The position numbers and the translations under genes were made by a program. From Thermodesulfobacteriaceae bacterium (GTDB lineage Bacteria; Desulfobacterota; Thermodesulfobacteria; Thermodesulfobacteriales; Thermodesulfobacteriaceae), in contig WGAR01000167.1 of assembly GCA_015494725.1 (NCBI GenBank), forward strand, positions 1 through 11,876: DNA of 11,876 bases. Reading direction: 5' to 3'. A model generated the notes under the pieces. It was not told the origin of the DNA and ran no database searches. It saw only the letters and a program-made list of their open reading frames with translations. Each line of letters opens with the position of its first letter. Position 1 is the stretch's first letter. This document shows positions 1-8,430 of the stretch, piece after piece.

Positions 1-72
1 GTCTCCAAGGAGGAGGCCGAAGAGATCAAAAAGAAACTCGAGGCCGTTGGCGCCAAGGTAGAAATCAAGTAA
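1..72 (+). CDS. rplL: 50S ribosomal protein L7/L12, C-terminal end (partial)
   Basis: Only the last 23 codons are in the window, ending at TAA (70-72). They read VSKEEAEEIKKKLEAVGAKV followed by EIK. This is the characteristic end of the L7/L12 C-terminal domain, where the final helix (KEEAEEIKKKLEAVGA) leads into the last strand (KVEIK). L7/L12 forms the flexible ribosomal stalk that recruits and stimulates translation GTPases. Its place directly upstream of rpoB matches the very widely conserved rplKAJL-rpoBC order, which supports the call despite the short fragment. The 5' part lies outside the window, so length and start cannot be judged. Confidence 0.93.
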   Translation, partial: VSKEEAEEIKKKLEAVGAKVEIK

Positions 73-98
73 AATTAGGACAAAACCAGGTTCAAATA

Positions 99-140
99 TA
101 AGGGCTTTTCCCCGGAAAGGGGAAAGCCCTTATTGTGTTT
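99..140 (+). terminator. rplL-rpoB leader hairpin, probable transcription attenuator
   Basis: A long inverted repeat lies 26 nt after the rplL stop. The left arm (99-113, TAAGGGCTTTTCCCC) pairs with the right arm (119-132, GGGGAAAGCCCTTA) around a 5-nt loop (GGAAA), with one bulged T. The tract after it (133-140, TTGTGTTT) is U-rich but broken by G, so it should be a leaky terminator rather than a full one. A partial terminator at this position is known in E. coli, where it lowers rpoBC transcription relative to the ribosomal protein genes. The structure is visible in the sequence; the attenuating role is inferred from it and from the context. A processing site is an alternative. Confidence 0.7.
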
Positions 141-172
141 GAAATTTAAAGCGAAGGAGGGCGATCCAGGAT

Positions 173-3100
173 ATGGAAACTCCCACCATTATTCCAGCCC
201 GGATAAGGAGAAATTTTGGACGGGTCAAACCGCCCATAGAGGTTCCCTATCTCATCCAGCTTCAGAAGGATTCCTACCGGGAATTTTTGCAGAAGGACGT
301 ACCTCCCCAGGCCCGTAAAAACAAGGGCATTCAGGCGGCCCTGAAGGAAGTCTTTCCCATCAAGGATTATACGGGTACCGCGGAACTGGAATTTGTGGAC
401 TATGAGATCCTGCCTCCGGAGCTGAGCGCCGAGGAATGCTGGGAAAAGGGGCTTACTTATGAGGCCCTGATGAAGCTCCGGGTGCGGCTGATCACTTACG
501 ATGTGGATCCGGAGAGTGGGGCCCAGAGCATTCGGGATATTAAGGAACAGGAGATCTTTTTCGGCTCGGTCCCCCTCATGACCGAAGACGGGCGTTTCAT
601 CATCAACGGGACCGAGCGGGTGGTGGTGAGCCAGATCCAGCGTTCGGCCGGGGTGATCTTTGATCACGATAAGGGTAAGGCTCATGCGGGAAAGATCGTC
701 TATACCGCGCGGGTCATTCCGGCCAAGGGTTCCTGGCTGGATTTCGAGTATGACCATCGGGGGCGACTTCTGGCCCGGATCGATCGGCGCAAGAACTTTA
801 CCGCCACCACCTTCCTCAAGGCCATGGGGATGACCGAGGAGGAGATCCTCAATTACTTCTATCCCCGCGAGAAGTTCATTCTTTATCCGGATCGGATCGA
901 GAAGGAGATCAACCCCGAGGTATTCCTTACCCAGAAGGTGTCCGTGGATATTGTGCATCCGGAGACCGGAGAGGTGCTGCTTAAGGCCGGACGTAAGGTA
1001 ACCAAGGCGGCCCTGAAGAGGATCCTTGAGGCCGGGATCAAGACCATTCCGGTTACGGAAAAGGAGTTTCTGGGGCGGGTTTCGGCCCGGGATGTGGTGG
1101 ATCCGGAGACCGGAGAGGTGATCCTGGAATGTAACCAGGAGATTACCAAGGAGAAACTGGCCCGTTTGCGCGAGGCCGGAGTGCAGGAGGTGGAATGCCT
1201 TTATATCGATGTCCACAAATACACCCGGGCCCTGCGCGACACCCTGAAGCTGGACAAGGCCAAGACCCGGGAAGAAGCCCTGATAGAGATTTACAAGAAG
1301 ATGCGGCCTTCCAGTCCGGCCACCCTGGAGGTGGCGGAGCCCTATTTTCGTTCCCTTTTCTTCGATCCGGCCACCTACAATCTTTCTGAGGTGGGTCGCT
1401 ATAAGATCAATCTGCGTCTGGGGCTGGATATCCCCATTACGCAGACCACCCTTACCAAGGAGGATGTACTGGCCATCCTGAAGGAGCTTATCCGTCTTAA
1501 GGAAGAGGGGGCCGAGGGGGACGATATCGACCACCTGGGGAACCGGCGGGTGCGAGCCGTGGGGGAACTGGCGGAAAACCAGTATCGGGTGGGGCTGGTG
1601 CGGATGGAACGGGTGGTCAAGGAACGGATGACCCTTCAGGACGTAGAGGCCCTGATGCCCAACGACCTGGTCAATCCCAAGCCGGTCTCGGCGGCCCTGC
1701 GGGAGTTCTTTGCCCAGGGGCAGCTCTCCCAGTTCATGGACCAGACCAATCCCCTTTCCATGATCACGCACAAACGTCGTCTCTCGGCCCTGGGCCCCGG
1801 AGGGCTTACCCGGGAGCGGGCCGGTTTTGAGGTGCGGGACGTGCATCCCTCCCATTACGGGCGGATCTGCCCCATCGAGACCCCGGAGGGGCCGAATATC
1901 GGTCTGATTGTGTCCATGGCTACCTATGCCCGCACCAATCCTTACGGATTCCTGGAGACTCCCTATCGGCTGGTAAAAAACGGGCGGGTTACCAATCAGG
2001 TCATCTATCTCAATGCCGCCGAGGAAAAGGATCTGGTCATCGCTCAGTCCACCATCAACATAGATCAGGAGGGGCGCATCCTGGACGAGGTGGTACCGGC
2101 CCGGAGGGGAGGCGAGTTTGTGATGGTGCGCCGGGAGGAGGTGGATCTGGTGGATCTGGTTCCGGCCCAGGTGGTGAGTGTGTCCTCCTCCCTGATTCCC
2201 TTCTTGGAACACGACGACGCCAACCGGGCCCTTATGGGTTCGAACATGCAACGTCAGGCCGTTCCTCTCATTCGTACCGAGGCTCCCCTGGTGGGTTCGG
2301 GGATGGAGAAGGTAGCGGCCCGGGATTCCGGGGTGGTTATCCTGGCCGAGGGCGACGGGGTGGTGGAGGACGTGGATGCCACCCGGATCGTGGTGCGCTA
2401 TGAAGGGCAGAACGGAGGGGCTCCTGAGGTGAAGATCTACAACCTGATGAAATGGAGACGCTCCAACCAGAATACTACCTTCAATCAGAAGCCCCGGGTG
2501 CGTCCCGGCCAGAGGGTGAAGAAGGGCGAGGTGCTGGCTGACGGGCCTTCCACCGACGGTGGGGAGCTGGCCCTGGGCAAGAACATTCTGGTGGCCTTCA
2601 TGCCCTGGCGGGGCTACAACTTTGAGGACTCCATCGTGATCTCCGAGCGTCTGGTGCGGGACGATGTCTATACCTCCATTCATATTGAGGAATTCGAATG
2701 TGTGGCCCGGGAGACCAAGCTCGGACGGGAGGAGATCACCCGCGATATCCCCAATGTAAGCGAGGAGGCTCTTTCCAATCTGGATGAGAGCGGCATTGTG
2801 CGGATCGGGGCTTACGTGCGTCCCGGGGATATCCTGGTGGGGAAGGTTACTCCCAAGGGGGAGGTACAGCTTACCCCGGAGGAGAAACTGCTTCGAGCCA
2901 TCTTCGGGGAAAAGGCCAGCGATGTGAAGGATACCTCTCTTCGGGTGCCGGCGGGCATTGAGGGGATCGTGATCGATACCAAGGTGTTTACCCGGCGGGG
3001 AGTGGAAAAGGACGAGCGGGCCCTGGCCAAGGAGGCGGAGAAGATCGCCCGCCTGGAAAAGGATCGGGCGGACTACCTAGAGATCCTCCGGCGCAGCACC

Positions 3101-4255
3101 ATGAAGGCCCTGGAGGAGCTCCTGGTAGGTCAGAAGGCGGCTGCGGCCTACATCGACGAGGAAGGAAAGGAGATAGTCCCCCGGGGAGGTGAGATCACCG
3201 CGGAGGTACTCTCCAGGGTGCCGCTTTCCCAGTTGAGAGAGATCGCTCCCAAGAATTTGAAAAAGCAGGTGGATGAGATCCTCAAGTCCTTTGAGGTCAA
3301 AAAGGCCGAAATCATTCACGAATTCGATCGCCGGATCAAACGGGTGACCAAGGGAGACGAACTGCCCCCGGGGGTGCTCAAGGTGGTGAAGGTCTATGTG
3401 GCCATGAAGCGCAAGCTTCAGCCCGGGGACAAGATGGCCGGTCGGCATGGAAACAAGGGCGTGGTTTCCAAGGTGGTCCCCATCGAGGATATGCCCTATT
3501 TGCCGGACGGGACCCCGGTGGATATGGTGCTCTCTCCGCTGGGAGTGCCCTCGCGGATGAACATCGGGCAGATCCTGGAGACCCATCTGGGGTGGGCCTG
3601 TAAGGAATTGGGTAAGAAGCTGGCCCGTCTGGCCCAGGAGCATCAGGTGCAGGCGGTGAAGGATCTCCTGAAACGGCTCTTCAGTGAGGAGGAATACCAG
3701 CGTCTCACCGAGGGGAAGAGCGACCAGGAGATCCTGGATATGGCCCGGGCCTTTGCCGATGGGATCCCGGTGGCCACCCCGGTGTTTGACGGGGCCAAAG
3801 AGCCCGAGATCAAGGCCTGGCTCAAGGAGGCCGGACTCTCGGAGACCGGTCAGACGGTGCTTTATAACGGTCTTACCGGGGAACCCTTTCGGGAGCCGGT
3901 TACCGTAGGGTATATGTACATGCTTAAGCTTCATCATCTGGTGGACGACAAGATCCATGCTCGGGCTACCGGACCTTACTCCCTGATCACCCAGCAGCCG
4001 CTGGGAGGTAAGGCCCAGTTCGGTGGGCAGCGTCTGGGAGAGATGGAGGTCTGGGCCATGGAGGCCTACGGAGCGGCCTATGCCCTTCAGGAGTTTCTCA
4101 CCGTAAAAAGCGACGATGTGACCGGGCGGACCCGGATGTACGAGAAGATCGTGAAGGGAGAGAACTTCCTGGAACCCGGGCTTCCGGAGAGTTTCAAGGT
4201 CCTGGTCAAGGAATTGCAGGGCCTTTGTTTGGATGTAGAGGTTATTGAAGAATAA
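173..4255 (+). CDS. rpoB: DNA-directed RNA polymerase subunit beta
   Basis: 1360 residues (E. coli 1342). This is the second-largest catalytic subunit of core RNA polymerase and pairs with beta-prime to form the active-site cleft. The start ATG follows AAGGAGG (154-160) by 12 nt, and the N-terminus (RIRRNFGRVK, then EVPYLIQLQKDS) matches the family. Motifs in order: GTERVVVSQIQRS near 144-156; a large lineage insertion holding two tandem modules (259-about 342); the rifampicin pocket, QLSQFMDQTNPLS at 517-529 followed by ITHKRRLSALGPGGL; a second insertion rich in Glu and Lys before the active-site lysines; KRKLQPGDK with K1079 and K1087 (E. coli K1065, K1073); H1262 (E. coli H1237); and the C-terminal GGKAQFGGQRLGEMEVWAME segment. 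Rifampicin-contact residues D523, H533 and S538 (E. coli 516, 526, 531) are intact, so a sensitive enzyme is predicted. It is co-transcribed with rplL and rpoC. Confidence 0.99.
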   Translation: METPTIIPARIRRNFGRVKPPIEVPYLIQLQKDSYREFLQKDVPPQARKNKGIQAALKEVFPIKDYTGTAELEFVDYEILPPELSAEECWEKGLTYEALMKLRVRLITYDVDPESGAQSIRDIKEQEIFFGSVPLMTEDGRFIINGTERVVVSQIQRSAGVIFDHDKGKAHAGKIVYTARVIPAKGSWLDFEYDHRGRLLARIDRRKNFTATTFLKAMGMTEEEILNYFYPREKFILYPDRIEKEINPEVFLTQKVSVDIVHPETGEVLLKAGRKVTKAALKRILEAGIKTIPVTEKEFLGRVSARDVVDPETGEVILECNQEITKEKLARLREAGVQEVECLYIDVHKYTRALRDTLKLDKAKTREEALIEIYKKMRPSSPATLEVAEPYFRSLFFDPATYNLSEVGRYKINLRLGLDIPITQTTLTKEDVLAILKELIRLKEEGAEGDDIDHLGNRRVRAVGELAENQYRVGLVRMERVVKERMTLQDVEALMPNDLVNPKPVSAALREFFAQGQLSQFMDQTNPLSMITHKRRLSALGPGGLTRERAGFEVRDVHPSHYGRICPIETPEGPNIGLIVSMATYARTNPYGFLETPYRLVKNGRVTNQVIYLNAAEEKDLVIAQSTINIDQEGRILDEVVPARRGGEFVMVRREEVDLVDLVPAQVVSVSSSLIPFLEHDDANRALMGSNMQRQAVPLIRTEAPLVGSGMEKVAARDSGVVILAEGDGVVEDVDATRIVVRYEGQNGGAPEVKIYNLMKWRRSNQNTTFNQKPRVRPGQRVKKGEVLADGPSTDGGELALGKNILVAFMPWRGYNFEDSIVISERLVRDDVYTSIHIEEFECVARETKLGREEITRDIPNVSEEALSNLDESGIVRIGAYVRPGDILVGKVTPKGEVQLTPEEKLLRAIFGEKASDVKDTSLRVPAGIEGIVIDTKVFTRRGVEKDERALAKEAEKIARLEKDRADYLEILRRSTMKALEELLVGQKAAAAYIDEEGKEIVPRGGEITAEVLSRVPLSQLREIAPKNLKKQVDEILKSFEVKKAEIIHEFDRRIKRVTKGDELPPGVLKVVKVYVAMKRKLQPGDKMAGRHGNKGVVSKVVPIEDMPYLPDGTPVDMVLSPLGVPSRMNIGQILETHLGWACKELGKKLARLAQEHQVQAVKDLLKRLFSEEEYQRLTEGKSDQEILDMARAFADGIPVATPVFDGAKEPEIKAWLKEAGLSETGQTVLYNGLTGEPFREPVTVGYMYMLKLHHLVDDKIHARATGPYSLITQQPLGGKAQFGGQRLGEMEVWAMEAYGAAYALQEFLTVKSDDVTGRTRMYEKIVKGENFLEPGLPESFKVLVKELQGLCLDVEVIEE
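947..1210 (+). repeat. Tandem 48-codon module repeat inside rpoB
   Basis: Two adjacent units start at RpoB D259 (nt 947) and D307 (nt 1091), exactly 144 nt apart. From the Asp they align without gaps over 34 residues with 16 identities (shared core PETGEV, then EAG about 18 residues further on). At DNA level the 20-mer ATCCGGAGACCGGAGAGGTG occurs exactly at 957-976 and 1101-1120. A third, more diverged copy is in RpoC at residues 828-867. The position corresponds to the large N-terminal-half insertion of beta in Gram-negative bacteria (E. coli SI1), known to be built from beta-beta-prime modules. The repeat is seen directly; the structural assignment is from family knowledge. Confidence 0.8.
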
Positions 4256-4279
4256 AAGCCTCACGGGAGGTGTAACCGT

Positions 4280-7200
4280 ATGGAGGAGCTTTTTTCCTAT
4301 TTCACCAAATCCAAGGATCCCATGGATATAAGGGCTATTCGTCTGGGGCTGGCTTCGCCGGAGAAGATCCGGGAGTGGAGTCACGGCGAGGTCAAGAAGC
4401 CCGAGACCATAAATTACCGCACGCTCAAGCCCGAGCGGGACGGTCTTTTCTGTGCCAAGATCTTCGGTCCCATCAAGGATTACGAGTGTCTGTGCGGCAA
4501 GTACAAGCGGGCCAAACACCGGGGGGTGATCTGTGAGAAGTGCGGGGTGGAGGTCATCCAGAGCAAAGTGCGTCGGGAACGCATGGGGCATATCGAGCTG
4601 GCGGCCCCGGTGGCTCATATCTGGTTCCTGCGCAGCGTGCCCAGCAAGATCGGTTCCCTCCTGGATCTTACGCTCAAAGAGCTGGAATCGGTGCTTTACT
4701 TCGAGAAATACATCGTAATCGAAAGCGAGGTGCCGGAGGTACCGCAGGGTAAGGTCCTTTCCGAGGAGCAGGTTTACGCCTTCCGGCAGAAATACGGAGA
4801 CAAGTTCCGGGTGGGGATGGGAGCGGAGGCGGTACGTGAGATCCTGCGTAATCTGGATCTGGATCGGCTGGCCGAGGAGATCCGGGCGGAGATGGAGAAG
4901 ACCTCGAGCGAGGCCCGGAGGAAGAAGCTGGGCAAACGGCTCAAGGTGGTGGATGCCCTTCGGACCTCCGGGAACCGTCCGGAATGGATGATCCTGGAGG
5001 TGGTGCCGGTTATTCCTCCGGAACTTCGTCCACTGGTGCCGCTGGAGGGGGGACGTTTTGCCACCTCGGACCTCAATGATCTTTATCGGCGGGTGATCAA
5101 TCGGAACAATCGTCTGCGGAGGCTCATGGAGCTGGATGCTCCGGAGGTGATCGTCCGCAACGAGATGCGTATGCTGCAGGAGGCGGTGGATACCCTTTTC
5201 GACAACGGTCGGCGCGGGCGTCCGGTAACCGGTCCCAATCGCAGACCGCTCAAGAGTCTTTCGGATATGCTCCGGGGCAAACAGGGGCGTTTCCGGCAGA
5301 ATCTCCTGGGGAAACGGGTGGATTTTTCCGGACGTTCGGTGATCGTGGCCGGGCCGGAACTGAGGATGCACCAGTGTGGTCTGCCCAAGAAGATGGCCCT
5401 GGAGCTTTTCAAGCCCTTCATCTATCACTGGCTGGAGAAACACGGCTACGCCACCACCATCAAGACCGCCAAACGCCTGGTGGAAGAGGAGGACCCTCTG
5501 GTATGGGACGCCCTGGAGGAGATTGTCAAGGAATTTCCCATCATGCTCAACCGGGCTCCCACCCTGCACCGGCTGGGGATCCAGGCCTTTGAGCCGGTAC
5601 TGATAGACAGCAAGGCCATCCAGCTGCATCCCCTGGTCTGCGTGGCCTATAACGCCGACTTCGACGGAGACCAGATGGCGGTGCATGTGCCGCTTTCGGT
5701 GGAGGCCCAGACCGAATGTCGGGTGCTCCTCCTTTCCACCAACAATATCCTGCTTCCGGCCAGCGGGGTCCCGGTGGTCTATCCCACGCAGGACATGGTG
5801 CTGGGGATTTTCTATATGACCCTGGATCGTCCCTTTGCCCGGGGAGAGGGAAGGGTGTTCAAGGATCCCGAGGAGGCCATCCTGGCCTATCAGGAGGGAG
5901 CCATAGACCTTCAGGCCCGGATCAAGGTTCGAATGGACGGAAAACTGGTGGAGACCACCCCGGGGCGTCTCATCTTTCGGACCATTGTGCCGGAGGAGAT
6001 AGCCTTTGAGGAATACAATCAGCCCCTGAGGAAGAAGGAGCTTCAGCGTTTGATTGATCTTTCCTATCGGCGAGCCGGAGCCAAGAAGACGGTTATTTTT
6101 GCCGACCGGATGAAGGATATGGGTTATCAGATGGCCACCGAGGCCGGGCTTTCCATCTGTGTGGATTATCTGGTGATTCCCAAGAAGAAGTCGGAGATCC
6201 TGGCTGAGGCGGAAAAGAAGGTGCAGGAGATCATGCAGCAGTACCGGGACGGCTTGATCACCGACGGAGAACGATACAACAAGACGGTGGATATCTGGTC
6301 CACGGCCACGGACCAGGTGACCAAGGAAATGATCAAGGAGATGGAGACCGCGGAGTATATCGGGCCCAACGGGGAGAAGGTGATCGGCCCGAGCATGAAC
6401 CCGGTTTACATCATGGCCTATTCCGGGGCCCGGGGTTCGGTGGATCAGATTCGTCAGCTGGCGGGTATGCGGGGACTCATGGCCAAACCCTCCGGGGAGA
6501 TCATCGAGACCCCGATTAAGAGTAATTTCCGGGAAGGGCTTTCGGTGCTGGAATACTTCGTTTCCACCCACGGGGCCCGGAAGGGGCTGGCGGATACCGC
6601 TCTCAAGACCGCCAATGCGGGTTATCTCACCCGGCGTCTGGTGGATGTGGCCCAGGATTGCACCGTGGTGGAGGAGGACTGCGGCACCATCGATGGCATC
6701 GAAGTGGGACACCTTATCGAAGCCGGAGAGATCATGGAACCGGTGTGGGACCGGGTGCTGGGACGGGTGGCTCTCGAGGACATCGTGGATCCGGTGACCG
6801 GAGAGGTCCTGGTACGGGCCAACGAGGAGATCGACGAGAAGGCGGTGAAAAAGTTGCGGGAAGCCGGGATCGAGAAGGTGGCTATCCGGTCGGTGCTTAC
6901 CTGTCAGAGTCGTTACGGGGTCTGCGCCAAGTGTTACGGCCGGGACCTGGCCACCGGGCGGATGGTGGAACTGGGTGAGGCCGTGGGAATTATCGCCGCC
7001 CAGTCCATCGGGGAACCCGGGACCCAGCTCACCATGCGGACCTTCCACATCGGGGGTACGGCCAGCCGGGCGGTGGAGCAGAGCGAACACCGGGCCCAGA
7101 CCCAGGGGCGGGTCAAGTTTATTAATCTGCGCACGGTGCAGGCCCGGGACGGTTCCCTGGTGGCCCTGAACCGCCAGGGAGAGATCGCGGTGGTGGCTCC

Positions 7201-8389
7201 GGACGGACGCGAAAAGGAGCGATATCCTGTGGTTTACGGGGCCAAGATCCGGGTAAAGGAGGGAGACGAGGTCAAGCCCGGGGATCTCCTGGTGGAATGG
7301 GATCCCTTTACCAACCCCATCATTACCGAAGTCTCCGGTAAGGTGAAATTCGGGGACATCATCGACGGAGTCACGGTGGACGAACGCACGGATCCCATTA
7401 CCGGAAGGGTGAGCATTATCGTGCGGGAGTACAAGCTTACGGATTATCGGCCCCGTATTTCCATCAAGGACGAGCGTGGTCGGACCAAGAAACTTCCCTC
7501 CGGTAAGGGCGAGGCCCGGTATCTTCTTCCGGTGGGGGCCATCCTTACCGTCCAGGAGGGCGACTATGTAGAGGCCGGAGATATTATCGCCAAGATCCCC
7601 CGGGAGACGGTGAAGACCAAGGACATTACCGGAGGTCTTCCCCGGGTGGCCGAACTCTTTGAGGCTCGCAAACCCAAGGATTACGCAGTCATCAGCGAGA
7701 TCGAGGGAGAGGTTATCTTCGACAAGGAGCTCAAGGGCAAGCGCAAGATCATCGTGAGGCCCGAAATCGGCGAACCCAAGGAATATCTGGTGCCCAAGGG
7801 CAAATACCTGGCGGTGCAGCAGGGAGACTATGTCCGGGCCGGAGATCCTCTGATCGAGGGGTCTCCCAATCCTCACGACATCCTGCGGGTAAAAGGGGTC
7901 AAGGAGCTGGCCAAGTTCCTGGTGGAGGAGATTCAGGAGGTCTATCGGCTTCAGGGGGTGCGGATCAACGACAAGCATTTTGAGGTCATCGTGCGGCAGA
8001 TGCTCAAGAAGGTGAAGATTAAGGAAGCCGGGGATACGCGGTTTATGATCGGAGAGTTGGTGGACCGGGCGGTGTTTGAGAAGGAGAACGAGAGGGTGCT
8101 GAGGGAAGGAGGGCGTCCGGCGGTGGCCGAGCCGGTGGTGCTGGGAATCACCAAGGCCGCGCTCAATACCGAGAGCTGGCTGTCCGCGGCCTCCTTCCAG
8201 GAGACCACCCGGGTACTCACCGATGCCGCCCTGGCCGGTAAGGTGGATTACCTGCGCGGACTGAAGGAAAACGTGATCATCGGGCGCCTGATCCCTGCGG
8301 GTACGGGTCGGGTCTATTACGATATGAAAGCCGAAGAGAGGAAGGCCCTGGCTGCGGAGAAGAAGGCCGAGCTGGAACTTCCCTTCTAG
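4280..8389 (+). CDS. rpoC: DNA-directed RNA polymerase subunit beta-prime
   Basis: 1369 residues (E. coli 1407). This largest core subunit carries the catalytic magnesium site. The ATG lies 24 nt after the rpoB stop, preceded by GGGAGG (4265-4270). Features in order: N-terminal zinc ribbon C70-x-C72 and C85-x2-C88; lid/rudder-region LLGKRVDFSGRSVI at 342-355; catalytic loop NADFDGDQ at 458-465 with D460, D462 and D464, the same numbering as E. coli; bridge helix around 756-791 (TALKTANAGYLTRRLVDV); second zinc site C801, C875, C882, C885; trigger loop with M919, R920 and H923; then an insertion of about 180 residues (about 930-1110) before the trigger helix resumes at TKDITGGLPRVAELFEARKP. 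The insertion matches E. coli SI3 in place and size. The C-terminus ends soon after RLIPAGTG and lacks most of the E. coli tail. All metal- and nucleotide-contacting residues I checked are present. Confidence 0.99.
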   Translation: MEELFSYFTKSKDPMDIRAIRLGLASPEKIREWSHGEVKKPETINYRTLKPERDGLFCAKIFGPIKDYECLCGKYKRAKHRGVICEKCGVEVIQSKVRRERMGHIELAAPVAHIWFLRSVPSKIGSLLDLTLKELESVLYFEKYIVIESEVPEVPQGKVLSEEQVYAFRQKYGDKFRVGMGAEAVREILRNLDLDRLAEEIRAEMEKTSSEARRKKLGKRLKVVDALRTSGNRPEWMILEVVPVIPPELRPLVPLEGGRFATSDLNDLYRRVINRNNRLRRLMELDAPEVIVRNEMRMLQEAVDTLFDNGRRGRPVTGPNRRPLKSLSDMLRGKQGRFRQNLLGKRVDFSGRSVIVAGPELRMHQCGLPKKMALELFKPFIYHWLEKHGYATTIKTAKRLVEEEDPLVWDALEEIVKEFPIMLNRAPTLHRLGIQAFEPVLIDSKAIQLHPLVCVAYNADFDGDQMAVHVPLSVEAQTECRVLLLSTNNILLPASGVPVVYPTQDMVLGIFYMTLDRPFARGEGRVFKDPEEAILAYQEGAIDLQARIKVRMDGKLVETTPGRLIFRTIVPEEIAFEEYNQPLRKKELQRLIDLSYRRAGAKKTVIFADRMKDMGYQMATEAGLSICVDYLVIPKKKSEILAEAEKKVQEIMQQYRDGLITDGERYNKTVDIWSTATDQVTKEMIKEMETAEYIGPNGEKVIGPSMNPVYIMAYSGARGSVDQIRQLAGMRGLMAKPSGEIIETPIKSNFREGLSVLEYFVSTHGARKGLADTALKTANAGYLTRRLVDVAQDCTVVEEDCGTIDGIEVGHLIEAGEIMEPVWDRVLGRVALEDIVDPVTGEVLVRANEEIDEKAVKKLREAGIEKVAIRSVLTCQSRYGVCAKCYGRDLATGRMVELGEAVGIIAAQSIGEPGTQLTMRTFHIGGTASRAVEQSEHRAQTQGRVKFINLRTVQARDGSLVALNRQGEIAVVAPDGREKERYPVVYGAKIRVKEGDEVKPGDLLVEWDPFTNPIITEVSGKVKFGDIIDGVTVDERTDPITGRVSIIVREYKLTDYRPRISIKDERGRTKKLPSGKGEARYLLPVGAILTVQEGDYVEAGDIIAKIPRETVKTKDITGGLPRVAELFEARKPKDYAVISEIEGEVIFDKELKGKRKIIVRPEIGEPKEYLVPKGKYLAVQQGDYVRAGDPLIEGSPNPHDILRVKGVKELAKFLVEEIQEVYRLQGVRINDKHFEVIVRQMLKKVKIKEAGDTRFMIGELVDRAVFEKENERVLREGGRPAVAEPVVLGITKAALNTESWLSAASFQETTRVLTDAALAGKVDYLRGLKENVIIGRLIPAGTGRVYYDMKAEERKALAAEKKAELELPF

Positions 8390-8397
8390 AGGCTAAA

Positions 8398-8430
8398 AGG
8401 GGCCGGGATGATTCCCGGCCCTTCTTCTAT
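8398..8430. terminator. Bidirectional intrinsic terminator between rpoC and the convergent operon
   Basis: A perfect 9-bp stem, GGGCCGGGA (8400-8408) with TCCCGGCCC (8413-8421), closes a TGAT loop (8409-8412) and extends outward by a G-T and an A-T pair. On the + strand it begins 11 nt after the rpoC stop and runs into CTTCTTCTATTCCTT, a pyrimidine-rich, U-containing tract. On the - strand it follows the stop of the small membrane protein gene (8427-8429) directly, and its exit tract starts CCTTTTAGCC. It can therefore end transcription from both sides, as expected between convergent genes. Both U-tracts are imperfect, but the GC-rich stem is strong. Confidence 0.88.

Noticed and set aside
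133..318. 61-codon + strand frame overlapping the rpoB start
   Set aside because: Lies in a different frame inside the rpoB leader and N-terminus, with no domain and a better gene in the same place.
1721..1800. Possible rifampicin-resistance changes in RpoB
   Set aside because: Differences from E. coli (such as T525, M530, L537) are not at the main resistance positions; D523, H533 and S538 are unchanged.
146..2683. 845-codon open frame antisense to rpoB
   Set aside because: Same codon-aligned shadow effect; no recognisable domain and strong sense-strand gene opposite.
3077..7978. 1633-codon open frame antisense to rpoB and rpoC
   Set aside because: It is codon-aligned with the sense genes and its protein is a low-information mix rich in His, Pro, Gly and Leu. 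It is explained by absence of TTA, CTA and TCA in rpoBC.
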